Assembly (NCBI RefSeq): GCF_003391395.1
Contig: NZ_CP024190.1
Location: 2,728,001 to 2,792,000 of the forward strand
Direction: 5' to 3'
Source: Mycobacterium marinum
GTDB taxonomy: Bacteria > Actinomycetota > Actinomycetes > Mycobacteriales > Mycobacteriaceae
Length of the DNA: 64,000 nt
Each line of letters starts with the position of its first letter. Position 1 is the first letter of the stretch. The notes below the pieces were generated by a model, which saw nothing but the letters and a program-made list of their open reading frames with translations, ran no database searches and was not told the origin of the DNA. The position numbers and the translations under genes were made by a program. Positions 34,158-43,011 of this stretch are shown in pieces.

Positions 34158-35360
34158 CTAGCGCGCCACGATCACCGAGGAACCGTGCCCGAACAGGCCC
34201 TGGTTCGCCGTCACGCCCACCCTGGCGTTCTCCACTTGCCGGCCGGTGGCCTGACCGCGCAGCTGCCAGTTCAACTCGCAGACTTGGGCAATGGCCTGAG
34301 CGGGGATTGCCTCGCCGAAGCAGGCCAGCCCACCGGACGGGTTGACCGGCACCCTGCCGCCGATGGTCGTCGCTCCGCTGCGCAGCAGCGCCTCGGCTTC
34401 ACCTTTCGGGCACAGACCCAGGTGCTCGTACCAGTCAAGTTCTAGCGCGGTGGACAGGTCGTACACCTCAGCCAGGCTCAGGTCCTCGGGGCCTATGCCG
34501 GCTTCGGTATAGGCCGCATCGAGGATCTGATCCTTGAACACTCGCTCCGGTGCGGGGACTACCGCCGTGGAATCCGTTGCGATGTCCGGCAATTCGGGCA
34601 GATGTTGTGGGTAGCGCGGGGTCACGGTGCTGACCGCGCGCACCGATGGCACCCCGTCGAGCGAGCCCAGGTGTTCGCGAGCGAACTTTGCGCTGGCCAC
34701 GATCAAGGCCGCCGCGCCGTCGGAGGTGGCGCAGATATCCAGCAACCGCAACGGTTCAGCCACTACCTGGCTGGCCAGCACGTCCTCGACCGAGACTTCC
34801 TTGCGGTAGCGGGCGTTGGGGTTTTGCAGGCCGTGCCGGGAGTTCTTGACTTTCACCTGGGCGAAATCCTCGAGGGTGGCCCCGTACAGGTCCATCCGGC
34901 GCCGCGCGAGCAAGGCGAAGTAGACCGGGTTGGTAGCCCCGATCAGGTGGAATCGCTGCCAATCGGGATCGTTTTTGCGCTCACCGCCGACCGGGGCGAA
35001 AAACCCTTTCGGGGTGGTGTCGGCGCCGACCACCAACGCAACATCGCAGAATCCGGCCAGAATCTGGGCCCGCGCGCTTTGCAGCGCCTGGGAGCCGCTG
35101 GCGCACGCGGCGTAGCTCGAACTGACCGGCACGCCGTTCCAGCCGAGCTTCTGCGCGAAGGTGGCGCCGGCCACAAAGCCCGGGTATCCGTTGCGGATGG
35201 TGTCCGCGCCGGCCACCAGCTGGATCTGGCGCCATTCCAAACCGGCTTCGCGCAGGGCGGCGCGGGCGGCAGCGACCCCGTACTCGGTGAAGTCGTTGCC
35301 CCACTTGCCCCACGGGTGCATTCCGGCGCCAAGGATGTAAAGGGGTTCGGGGGCACTCAT
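34158..35360 (-). CDS. Thiolase-like protein (SCP-x/lipid-transfer type)
   Basis: 400 residues from ATG at 35360. The nucleophile Cys86 lies in AACASGSQALQSA. NPSGGLACFGEAIPAQA and NQGLFGHGSS near the C-terminus are typical of SCP-x-like thiolases, often named lipid carrier or acetyl-CoA acetyltransferase. It overlaps the upstream DUF35 gene by one base at position 35360 (ATGA-type junction). Such thiolase/OB-fold pairs act together in steroid or fatty acid side-chain breakdown. The substrate here is unknown. Position matches Rv1627c. Confidence 0.88.
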   Translation of the reverse strand: MSAPEPLYILGAGMHPWGKWGNDFTEYGVAAARAALREAGLEWRQIQLVAGADTIRNGYPGFVAGATFAQKLGWNGVPVSSSYAACASGSQALQSARAQILAGFCDVALVVGADTTPKGFFAPVGGERKNDPDWQRFHLIGATNPVYFALLARRRMDLYGATLEDFAQVKVKNSRHGLQNPNARYRKEVSVEDVLASQVVAEPLRLLDICATSDGAAALIVASAKFAREHLGSLDGVPSVRAVSTVTPRYPQHLPELPDIATDSTAVVPAPERVFKDQILDAAYTEAGIGPEDLSLAEVYDLSTALELDWYEHLGLCPKGEAEALLRSGATTIGGRVPVNPSGGLACFGEAIPAQAIAQVCELNWQLRGQATGRQVENARVGVTANQGLFGHGSSVIVAR

Positions 35361-35800
35361 CAGGCGATCCTCCAGGCGTACACGATGCGTTCGACGCCGT
35401 CCTCGTCGGTGAACAGCGGCATGGTCGTCAGCTCCATCTCCATGCCGATCTTCAAGTCGGCAGCCAGCGTGCCTTCGACAACTTTGCCCAGCACGATCAG
35501 CCCCTCGTCGGCGAGCTCCACCGCGGCGACGGCGAACGGCTCAAAGGGGTCGGGGGACGGGTAGGGCGGGGGCGGAGCGTAACGGTTCTCGGTGTAGCTC
35601 CACAGCTTTCCCCGACGGGATAAAGCAACGGACTCTAGTTTGTCGTTGGCGCAAGCCGGATTGGGGCAGTTGTTCTCGCGCGGGGGGAAAACATAAGTAC
35701 CGCACGGGGGGCACTTACTGCCGATCAGATGGGGGCTTCCGGCTTCATCGGTGGTGAACCAACCCGCGACCGCCGGTTGTTGACTGGTGACCTCTGGCAC
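35360..35800 (-). CDS. OB-fold and zinc-ribbon protein (DUF35), thiolase partner
   Basis: 146 residues. A zinc ribbon (CPPCG, then CPNPAC, about residues 30-50) is followed by an OB-fold (about 60-140). Proteins of this family bind acyl-CoA or stabilise a thiolase partner. It lies directly upstream of the thiolase-like gene with overlapping stop and start, which supports a two-subunit complex. Position matches Rv1628c. Confidence 0.87.
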   Translation of the reverse strand: MPEVTSQQPAVAGWFTTDEAGSPHLIGSKCPPCGTYVFPPRENNCPNPACANDKLESVALSRRGKLWSYTENRYAPPPPYPSPDPFEPFAVAAVELADEGLIVLGKVVEGTLAADLKIGMEMELTTMPLFTDEDGVERIVYAWRIA

Positions 35801-35890
35801 CGGGCCAGCCTACCCAGCACGAGCACAAAACTGAAACGTGTTGCAGTTCTGCCGGTGGTTGGGCTCGGTCGGCGCGTCGCACCGGATGCC

Positions 35891-35896
35891 TAGAGT
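35891..35896 (+). promoter_or_regulatory. Candidate -10 element of polA
   Basis: TAGAGT ends eight bases before the GTG of polA, so transcription would start next to the start codon, and no ribosome binding site is seen. A leaderless message is likely. No good -35 is visible. Confidence 0.35.
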
Positions 35897-35903
35897 GTGA
35901 GCC

Positions 35904-38603
35904 GTGAGTGTCGCGACCGAGCAATCCACAAAGCCGACGCTGATGTTGCTAGACGGCAATTCGCTAGCCTTTCGCGCGTTCTATGCGCTGCCCGCGGAGA
36001 ACTTCAAGACCCGCGGCGGGCTAACCACCAATGCCGTCTACGGCTTCACCGCCATGTTGATCAATCTCCTGCGCGACGAAGCGCCCACGCATATCGCGGC
36101 GGCATTTGACGTCTCACGGCAGACTTTCCGCTCCGAGCGCTATCCGGAGTACAAGGCCAATCGAAGCTCGACCCCCGACGAGTTCCACGGTCAGATCGAC
36201 ATCACCAAGGAAGTTCTCAACGCGCTGGGGATCACGGTGCTGGCCGCACCGGGATTTGAGGCCGACGACATCATCGCGACGTTGGCCACCCAGGCTGAAG
36301 GGGAGGGGTACCGGGTGCTGGTCGTCACCGGCGACCGAGACTCCCTGCAACTGGTCAGCGATGACGTGACCGTGCTCTACCCGCGCAAGGGCGTCAGCGA
36401 ACTCACCCGCTTCACCCCGGAGGCCGTCGTGGAGAAGTACGGGCTCACCCCAGTGCAGTATCCCGACTTCGCCGCCTTGCGCGGTGATCCCAGCGACAAC
36501 CTGCCCGGCATTCCCGGAGTGGGGGAGAAGACCGCGTCCAAGTGGATTGTCGAATACGGTTCGTTGCAGGGGCTGGTCGACCAGGTTGACTCGGTGCGCG
36601 GCAAGGTTGGCGACTCGCTGCGGGCGAATCTGGCCAGCGTGGTGCGCAACCGGGAACTCACCGATCTGGTGCGCGACGTGCCGTTGGCGCAGACCCCAGA
36701 GGCCTTGCGGCTGCAGCCCTGGGACCGCGACCAGATTCACCGGCTGTTCGACGACCTCGAGTTCCGGGTGCTGCGCGACCGGCTCTTCGATACGCTGGCC
36801 GCCGTCGAACCCGAGGTCGACCAGGGATTTGACGTTCGCGGAGGTGCGGTGTCGCCCGGCGCAGTGGCACAGTGGCTGGCCGAGCATGCCGTGGACGGGC
36901 GCCGCTGCGGCCTGACGGTCGTGGGTACCCATCTGCCCCATGGTGGCGACGCCACCGCACTGGCCCTCGCCGCCGCCGACGGCGAGGGCGGCTACATCGA
37001 CACCGCCACGCTGACCCCCGATGACGACGCGGCGCTGGGTGAGTGGCTGGCCGACCCTGCCAAGCCCAAGGCACTGCATGAGGCGAAGCTGGCTATCCAC
37101 GATCTGCGGGGCCGGGGCTGGACGCTCAACGGTGTCACTTCCGACACCGCGCTGGCCGCCTATCTGGTTCGTCCGGGCCAGCGCAGCTTCACTCTCGACG
37201 ACCTCTCACTGCGCTACCTACGTCGCGAATTGCGGGCAGAAACACCTGAGCAGCAGCAACTTTCGCTGCTCGATGACGACGACACCGACGTCGCGGCCGC
37301 CCAGACTGCAATCCTGCGGGCGCGCGCCGTCATAGACCTCGCCGATGCGCTGGATGCCGAGCTGGACAGGATCGACTCCACCGGGTTGCTGGCCGACATG
37401 GAGTTGCCGGTGCAACACGTGCTCGCGGAAATGGAAACGGCCGGCATCGCGGTCGATCTGACGATGCTCGGCGGGCTGCAAAGCCAGTTCGCTGACCAGA
37501 TCCGCGATGCCGCTGAGGCCGCCTACGCCGTGATCGGCAAGCAGATCAACCTGGGCTCACCCAAGCAACTGCAGGTCGTGCTGTTCGACGAGCTGGGAAT
37601 GCCGAAGACCAAGCGGACCAAGACCGGTTACACCACCGACGCGGACGCGCTGCAGTCGTTGTTCGACAAGACCGGACATCCTTTTCTGCAGCATTTGTTG
37701 GCGCACCGCGATGTCACCCGCCTGAAGGTGACCGTGGACGGGTTGTTGAACTCGGTCGCCGACGACGGCCGGATTCACACCACCTTCAATCAGACCATCG
37801 CCGCAACGGGCCGGTTGTCGTCGACGGAGCCCAACCTGCAGAACATCCCGATCCGTACCGACGCCGGCCGCCAGATCCGCGACGCTTTCGTGGTCGGCGA
37901 CGGATACAGCGAGCTGATGACCGCCGACTATAGCCAGATCGAGATGCGGATCATGGCTCATCTGTCGCGCGATGAGGGTCTTATCGAAGCCTTCAACACC
38001 GGCGAGGATCTGCACTCGTTTGTGGCCTCGAGGGCCTTCGGCGTGCCCATCGAGGAAGTAACCGGTGAATTGCGCCGCCGGGTGAAGGCGATGTCCTACG
38101 GGTTGGCCTACGGGCTGAGCGCCTACGGGCTGTCCAGCCAGCTCAAGATCTCCACCGAGGACGCCAAGGTCCAGATGGATCAGTACTTCTCTCGATTCGG
38201 TGGGGTGCGCGACTACCTGATGGCCGTCGTCGAACAGGCCCGCAAAGACGGCTACACCTCCACGGTGTTGGGGCGTCGGCGCTACCTTCCCGAGCTGGAC
38301 AGCAGTAATCGACAGGTACGGGAGGCAGCGGAGCGCGCCGCGCTCAACGCACCGATCCAGGGCAGCGCCGCCGACATCATCAAGGTGGCGATGATCGAGG
38401 TCGACAAGGCGCTGAAAGAACACGCCCTCAAGTCGCGCATGTTGTTGCAGGTACACGACGAATTGCTATTCGAAGTAGCGGCCGGCGAGCGCGAACAGAT
38501 CGAGGCACTGGTACGCGACAAGATGGGCAGCGCCTATCCGCTCGATGTGCCCCTGGAGGTGTCGGTCGGCTTCGGCCGCAGCTGGGACTCGGCCGCGCAC
38601 TGA
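35904..38603 (+). CDS. polA: DNA polymerase I
   Basis: 899 residues from GTG at 35904. It fills gaps in repair and removes RNA primers. The 5'-3' exonuclease domain (about 10-295) has LLDGNSLAFRAFYAL, GFEADDIIAT and DNLPGIPGVGEKTA. The middle domain is present but lacks the acidic residues of a proofreading exonuclease, as is usual in mycobacteria. The polymerase domain (about 490-899) has motif A with TADYSQIEMRIMAH, motif B with RRRVKAMSYGLAYGLS and motif C with QVHDELLFE. Same length class as M. tuberculosis PolA (904). Confidence 0.97.
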   Translation: MSVATEQSTKPTLMLLDGNSLAFRAFYALPAENFKTRGGLTTNAVYGFTAMLINLLRDEAPTHIAAAFDVSRQTFRSERYPEYKANRSSTPDEFHGQIDITKEVLNALGITVLAAPGFEADDIIATLATQAEGEGYRVLVVTGDRDSLQLVSDDVTVLYPRKGVSELTRFTPEAVVEKYGLTPVQYPDFAALRGDPSDNLPGIPGVGEKTASKWIVEYGSLQGLVDQVDSVRGKVGDSLRANLASVVRNRELTDLVRDVPLAQTPEALRLQPWDRDQIHRLFDDLEFRVLRDRLFDTLAAVEPEVDQGFDVRGGAVSPGAVAQWLAEHAVDGRRCGLTVVGTHLPHGGDATALALAAADGEGGYIDTATLTPDDDAALGEWLADPAKPKALHEAKLAIHDLRGRGWTLNGVTSDTALAAYLVRPGQRSFTLDDLSLRYLRRELRAETPEQQQLSLLDDDDTDVAAAQTAILRARAVIDLADALDAELDRIDSTGLLADMELPVQHVLAEMETAGIAVDLTMLGGLQSQFADQIRDAAEAAYAVIGKQINLGSPKQLQVVLFDELGMPKTKRTKTGYTTDADALQSLFDKTGHPFLQHLLAHRDVTRLKVTVDGLLNSVADDGRIHTTFNQTIAATGRLSSTEPNLQNIPIRTDAGRQIRDAFVVGDGYSELMTADYSQIEMRIMAHLSRDEGLIEAFNTGEDLHSFVASRAFGVPIEEVTGELRRRVKAMSYGLAYGLSAYGLSSQLKISTEDAKVQMDQYFSRFGGVRDYLMAVVEQARKDGYTSTVLGRRRYLPELDSSNRQVREAAERAALNAPIQGSAADIIKVAMIEVDKALKEHALKSRMLLQVHDELLFEVAAGEREQIEALVRDKMGSAYPLDVPLEVSVGFGRSWDSAAH

Positions 38604-38984
38604 TCGGTGCCGCGCGGCCCGAGCTGGCTCTGCAACGCCGCACTGCTTGTCGCTCATTTGGACCCGCTGTCGAGCATCGTCATCGCCAACGATGTGTTCA
38701 TTTCAACCGACGCTCGGGGCCTGGCTACCCGGTTGCGCCGCTGGTACAGGTGCCGCTGATGCTGCTGGAAGCGGTTGCGCTGCTTTGGCGGACACCCGTC
38801 CTGGGCCGGCGGGGCACCGCAGGGTAGGCTGATCACGATTCACCGGCTGGGCAGGCCGAGTTTGTCCAGCATGCACGCCGTCGAGTAGCCTCGACGCATA
38901 CCCGCTGGTGCTCGATGGCGGGTTACACCAAAAACAATTGTCCTAAGTCCCTACGATCGACCCTGTCCGGAGCAACCCAACAAT
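38604..38984. other. Intergenic region between polA and rpsA
   Basis: 381 bases with no supported gene. Short open frames cross it but lack ribosome binding sites and family resemblance. It probably holds the rpsA promoter and a leader of about 85-100 bases. Otherwise I see nothing. Confidence 0.5.
38862..38891 (+). promoter_or_regulatory. Candidate sigA-type promoter of rpsA
   Basis: TTGTCC at 38862-38867 and TAGCCT at 38886-38891 are separated by 18 bases, which fits a mycobacterial housekeeping promoter. Transcription would start near 38898, giving an rpsA leader of about 87 bases. Confidence 0.4.
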
Positions 38985-40430
38985 ATGCCGAGTCCCACCG
39001 TCACCTCGCCGCAAGTAGCCGTCAACGACATTGGCTCCGCCGAGGACTTTCTCGCCGCAATAGACCAAACGATCAAGTACTTCAACGATGGTGACATCGT
39101 CGAAGGCACCATCGTCAAAGTGGACCGGGACGAGGTGCTCCTCGACATCGGCTACAAGACCGAAGGGGTAATCCCCGCCCGCGAGCTCTCGATCAAACAC
39201 GACGTCGACCCCAATGAGGTCGTTACCGTGGGCGACGAGGTCGAGGCCCTGGTTCTCACCAAAGAGGACAAAGAGGGCCGGCTCATCCTCTCCAAGAAGC
39301 GCGCACAGTACGAGCGCGCCTGGGGCACCATCGAGGCGCTCAAGGAGAAGGACGAGGCCGTCAAGGGCACCGTCATCGAGGTGGTCAAGGGTGGTCTGAT
39401 CCTCGACATCGGGCTTCGTGGCTTCCTGCCTGCCTCGCTGGTCGAGATGCGCCGGGTTCGTGATCTGCAGCCGTACATCGGCAAGGAGATCGAAGCCAAG
39501 ATCATCGAGCTGGACAAGAACCGCAACAACGTTGTCTTGTCGCGGCGGGCCTGGCTGGAGCAGACCCAGTCCGAGGTGCGCAGCGAATTCCTCAACCAGC
39601 TGCAGAAGGGCACCATCCGCAAGGGTGTGGTTTCCTCCATCGTCAACTTCGGCGCGTTCGTCGATCTCGGCGGTGTTGACGGTCTGGTGCACGTCTCCGA
39701 GCTGTCCTGGAAGCACATCGACCACCCGTCCGAGGTGGTTCAGGTGGGCGACGAGGTCACCGTCGAGGTGCTCGACGTCGACATGGACCGCGAGCGGGTT
39801 TCGTTGTCGCTGAAGGCGACTCAGGAAGACCCGTGGCGCCACTTCGCCCGCACCCACGCCATCGGCCAGATCGTGCCGGGCAAGGTCACCAAGCTGGTGC
39901 CCTTCGGTGCGTTCGTCCGCGTCGAGGAGGGCATCGAGGGTCTGGTGCACATCTCCGAGCTGGCTGAGCGCCACGTCGAGGTGCCCGACCAGGTGGTCGC
40001 CGTCGGCGACGACGCGATGGTCAAGGTCATCGACATCGACCTGGAGCGTCGCCGGATCTCGTTGTCGCTCAAGCAGGCCAACGAGGACTACACCGACGAG
40101 TTCGACCCGGCCAAGTACGGCATGGCCGACAGCTACGACGACCAGGGTAACTACATCTTCCCCGAGGGCTTCGATCCCGAAACCAACGAATGGATGGAAG
40201 GATTCGACACCCAGCGTGCCGAATGGGAAGCCCGCTACGCCGAGGCCGAGCGCCGGCACAAGATGCACACCACGCAGATGGAGAAGTTCGCTGCTGCGGA
40301 GGCGGCCGGACATGGCGACAACGGTGGTGGCTCGTCGAGCAGCAGCTCCTCGGAGAAGTCCGCGGGTGGATCGCTGGCTAGCGATGCCCAACTGGCCGCG
40401 CTGCGCGAAAAGCTCGCAGGTAACGGGTAG
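38985..40430 (+). CDS. rpsA: 30S ribosomal protein S1
   Basis: 481 residues from ATG at 38985, preceded by GGAG about 11 bases upstream. Four S1 RNA-binding domains lie at about 35-105, 120-190, 205-275 and 290-360, with repeated motifs such as GFLPASLVE and GAFVDLGGVDGLVHVSELS. S1 helps mRNA loading on the ribosome. The C-terminal tail is Ser/Gly-rich and variable. In M. tuberculosis this protein has been discussed as a target of pyrazinoic acid, a contested claim. Confidence 0.96.
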   Translation: MPSPTVTSPQVAVNDIGSAEDFLAAIDQTIKYFNDGDIVEGTIVKVDRDEVLLDIGYKTEGVIPARELSIKHDVDPNEVVTVGDEVEALVLTKEDKEGRLILSKKRAQYERAWGTIEALKEKDEAVKGTVIEVVKGGLILDIGLRGFLPASLVEMRRVRDLQPYIGKEIEAKIIELDKNRNNVVLSRRAWLEQTQSEVRSEFLNQLQKGTIRKGVVSSIVNFGAFVDLGGVDGLVHVSELSWKHIDHPSEVVQVGDEVTVEVLDVDMDRERVSLSLKATQEDPWRHFARTHAIGQIVPGKVTKLVPFGAFVRVEEGIEGLVHISELAERHVEVPDQVVAVGDDAMVKVIDIDLERRRISLSLKQANEDYTDEFDPAKYGMADSYDDQGNYIFPEGFDPETNEWMEGFDTQRAEWEARYAEAERRHKMHTTQMEKFAAAEAAGHGDNGGGSSSSSSSEKSAGGSLASDAQLAALREKLAGNG

Positions 40431-40442
40431 TCGCGTTCACGG

Positions 40443-41669
40443 ATGCTGCGCATCGGGCTTACCGGTGGCATCGGTGCCGGAAAGTCGGCGCTGTCTGCGA
40501 CATTCGCAGAATGTGGCGGCATCATCGTCGACGGCGATGTGCTGGCTCGCGAAGTAGTTGAGCCGGGTACCGAAGGACTGGCCGCGCTGGTCGATGCCTT
40601 CGGCCATGACATCCTGCTGCCCGATGGGGCACTGGATCGGCCGGGGCTGGCTGCCAAGGCGTTTCGGGATGAGGCGTCACGCTCGAAGCTCAACGGCATC
40701 GTGCACCCGCTGGTGGCCCGCCGTCGCGCCGAGATCATCGCGGCAGTATCCGATGACGCGGTTGTCGTAGAGGACATTCCGCTGCTGGTGGAATCGGGGA
40801 TGGCTCCGCTGTTCCCGCTCGTGGTTGTCGTGCATGCCGACATGGAGGTACGGCTACGACGACTGGTCCACCAGCGCGGCATGTCCGAAGACGATGCCCG
40901 CGCCAGGATTGCCGCACAGGCTAGCGATGAGCAGCGTCGTGCCATCGCCGATGTCTGGCTAGACAATTCCGGCAGCCTCGATGCGTTGGTCGAGCGTGCG
41001 CGTGACGTGTGGAACAACAGGATCCTGCCTTTCGCCCACAACCTGAGCGTGGGTCAGATTGCGCGGTTTCCTGCCCGTGTGGTGCCGGCAGACCCAAGTT
41101 GGCCAGAGCAGGCGCAGCGCATCGTTGCGCGCCTCAAGACCACATGCGGTCACAAGGCGTCGCGGGTCGACCACATCGGCTCGACCGCTGTCGCGGGATT
41201 CGATGCCAAAGACGTCATCGACATCCAGGTCACCGTCGAATCACTTGCGGTAGCAGACGAACTGGCCGAGGGGCTGCGCTCGGCCGGTTATCCGCGCCTC
41301 GAGCACATCACCCAGGACAACCCCAAAGAAGACCCGCGCAGCCTCATCGACCACTACGACCACGGTCGTGACCCTGCGTTGTGGCATAAGCGTTTTCATG
41401 CCTCCGCGGACCCAGGCCGACCGACGAATGTGCACATTCGGGTGGATGGCTGGCCCAATCAGCAGTTCGCCCTGCTGTTCGTGGACTGGCTGCGGGCCAA
41501 TCCCGGGGCCCGCGCCGATTATCTGGCCATCAAGCGCGACGCAGAAAAGCAGGCGGCGCTCGCTGGCGGCGGCGGCGTGGAGCATTACGTCACCACAAAG
41601 GAGCCCTGGTTTCTCGACGCCTACCGGCGGGCATGGGAGTGGGCCGACTCGACCGGATGGCGGCCGTAG
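40443..41669 (+). CDS. coaE: Dephospho-CoA kinase fused to a GrpB-like (UPF0157) domain
   Basis: 408 residues from ATG at 40443, 12 bases after rpsA. The N-terminal kinase (about 1-200) has P-loop GGIGAGKSA and phosphorylates dephospho-CoA in the last step of CoA synthesis. The C-terminal domain (about 205-400) belongs to UPF0157/GrpB, a nucleotidyltransferase-like fold, with VDHIGSTAVAGFDAKDVIDIQ. This fusion is normal for mycobacteria; in M. tuberculosis the extra domain is reported to help folding or stability of the kinase. Confidence 0.95.
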   Translation: MLRIGLTGGIGAGKSALSATFAECGGIIVDGDVLAREVVEPGTEGLAALVDAFGHDILLPDGALDRPGLAAKAFRDEASRSKLNGIVHPLVARRRAEIIAAVSDDAVVVEDIPLLVESGMAPLFPLVVVVHADMEVRLRRLVHQRGMSEDDARARIAAQASDEQRRAIADVWLDNSGSLDALVERARDVWNNRILPFAHNLSVGQIARFPARVVPADPSWPEQAQRIVARLKTTCGHKASRVDHIGSTAVAGFDAKDVIDIQVTVESLAVADELAEGLRSAGYPRLEHITQDNPKEDPRSLIDHYDHGRDPALWHKRFHASADPGRPTNVHIRVDGWPNQQFALLFVDWLRANPGARADYLAIKRDAEKQAALAGGGGVEHYVTTKEPWFLDAYRRAWEWADSTGWRP

Positions 41670-41786
41670 CCGGTCCGGTGGTGCGCCGCGCGGTTTCGCA
41701 GTTTGGGATGCGCTGTTGCGATTCCATGCCACCGGTTGGCGGCCCATCCCCATGTGGTGCCGATCGGTCGGTGGGCGCGAGTAACG

Positions 41787-42323
41787 TCACGGCGATTCGG
41801 GTTCGTTTCCCATCGCTTGGCTGGGTGCAACGGCATGATCGTCGCTGCGTTTGACCAGTAGCCAGGCCTCTTCGCTGCCCTCCCGAATCCGGGTGAGGGC
41901 GTAGCCGCCCCTCAACTTCTGGCCGTGCAAGTGAAACGACAGATGACCTCGATCGAGCCCTTTGGTCATTTCATGTTGGGTTCTGTTGGCGTAGGTGCCC
42001 TGGTCCCAGACGACGACAACGCCGGCACCGCATGCGGCGTCGGGAATCACTCCCTTGGATGAGGCCCATTTGACGGGGTGATTCTCGGTGCGACGGGCCA
42101 TCCGCTTGTACTCGGGGTTGGTCGACGGACCGCTGGGGATCGCCCAGGATACGAGGACACCGCCGATCTCGAGGCGGAAGTCATAGTGACCGCTGCCTGC
42201 CGCGTGATGCTGGACGACAAAACGCGGCCCTTCGTCGGGTTTGCGCTTCTTCCAGCGGCGCCGTCCCCGGTGTCGGACGCCTTGGTCGGATTGCCAGTTG
42301 TGGCGGTTGTCGCGGAGGGGCAT
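41787..42323 (-). CDS. Stand-alone LigD-type 3'-phosphoesterase domain protein
   Basis: 178 residues from ATG at 42323. RFVVQHHAAGSGHYDFRLEI (about 34-53) is the core of the phosphoesterase (PE) domain of DNA ligase D, with its two catalytic histidines, Asp and Arg. VVVWDQGTYAN and KLRGGYALTRI with WLLVKRSDD complete the fold. PE enzymes trim ribonucleotides and 3'-phosphates at broken DNA ends. No ligase or polymerase domain is attached, so it is either an accessory end-processing enzyme or a remnant that still folds. I do not recall it at this place in M. tuberculosis. Confidence 0.87.
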   Translation of the reverse strand: MPLRDNRHNWQSDQGVRHRGRRRWKKRKPDEGPRFVVQHHAAGSGHYDFRLEIGGVLVSWAIPSGPSTNPEYKRMARRTENHPVKWASSKGVIPDAACGAGVVVVWDQGTYANRTQHEMTKGLDRGHLSFHLHGQKLRGGYALTRIREGSEEAWLLVKRSDDHAVAPSQAMGNEPESP

Positions 42324-42385
42324 ACGACAGGATTACCCACTAGCCAATTCTGGAAACGACCCAGAAAGGGCGTCGGGTGATGCGC

Positions 42386-42862
42386 TCACGTGGGCCGCCA
42401 TGTGAGCGCCATGCCCTTGGACGCCAGCCACCGCACCAGGTCGTAATCGTGGTGGGCCAGCCCATCGACCGCGGACACCGCCCTGTGCACCGCTTGCTCG
42501 GCCGCCTCGGGGGTCAGCAGGCCGTGGTGAAAGGCGCCCAGCAACTCGTCGACGTCAGCCAGTTTCGCGCCCTGACCAGTGCGAACTTCGATGTCGATGT
42601 AGTGGTCCTCGGAGTGCCATTTCGCGGGACCCGCGGTGTATTCGCCCACGTCGAGGTAATAGTCGAAATCGCGCTCATGCCCCGGATTGAAGTGGAAGAC
42701 CGTGGCGCGCAACCCCAACGACGGCAACAGCCACGACTCGAGGTAGTGGAATTGGGCGCGGCCCGGAGTGGGCCGGGCCAGGTAGAGCCCCCACGGGTGC
42801 ATCGCATACTCATCGACCGCCCGCACGATGCCTTTGGGATCGGTATTGGTGCGGGCGGCCAC
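42386..42862 (-). CDS. DUF402 domain protein
   Basis: 158 residues if it starts at GTG 42862. The DUF402 core is clear: WGLYLARPTPGRAQFHYLES, FHFNPGHERDFDYYLDVG and WHSEDHYIDIEV. Members include nucleoside phosphatases, but the substrate here is unknown. The frame continues upstream of the GTG and encodes IHPPKHESFDVA, which resembles the usual N-terminus of the mycobacterial family, but the only start there would be a rare ATT at 42892. A TAG closes the frame at about 42904. The true start may therefore be the ATT. Position matches Rv1632c. Confidence 0.82.
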   Translation of the reverse strand: MAARTNTDPKGIVRAVDEYAMHPWGLYLARPTPGRAQFHYLESWLLPSLGLRATVFHFNPGHERDFDYYLDVGEYTAGPAKWHSEDHYIDIEVRTGQGAKLADVDELLGAFHHGLLTPEAAEQAVHRAVSAVDGLAHHDYDLVRWLASKGMALTWRPT

Positions 42863-42982
42863 GTCGAAGGATTCGTGCTTGGGCGGATGAATGATGACAC
42901 CCTACCGACCGCTCAGACCCGTGGTTGTCTCCCTCCGACATCAGGGTGCCGGCGGGCATTGCGGGTACGCTCGCCGGGCTTC

Positions 42983-43005
42983 TTGTCGGTGTCTGCCTTT
43001 ACCCT
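42983..43005 (+). promoter_or_regulatory. DNA-damage (RecA-independent, PafBC-type) promoter of uvrB
   Basis: TTGTCGGTG at 42983-42991, eight bases, then TACCCT at 43000-43005. This matches the published mycobacterial consensus TTGTCRGTG-N8-TANNNT without a mismatch. The predicted transcription start falls on the A of the uvrB ATG at 43012, so the message should be leaderless. Confidence 0.75.
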
Positions 43006-43011
43006 GGTGGC

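Noticed and set aside
38545..38832. Short open frame between polA and rpsA
   Set aside because: Starts inside polA in another phase, Cys/Arg-rich, no ribosome binding site.
42900..43011. Looked for a LexA (SOS) box before uvrB, and likewise before uvrA
   Set aside because: No TCGAAC-N4-GTTCGA-type palindrome is visible; the LexA-independent damage motif is present instead.
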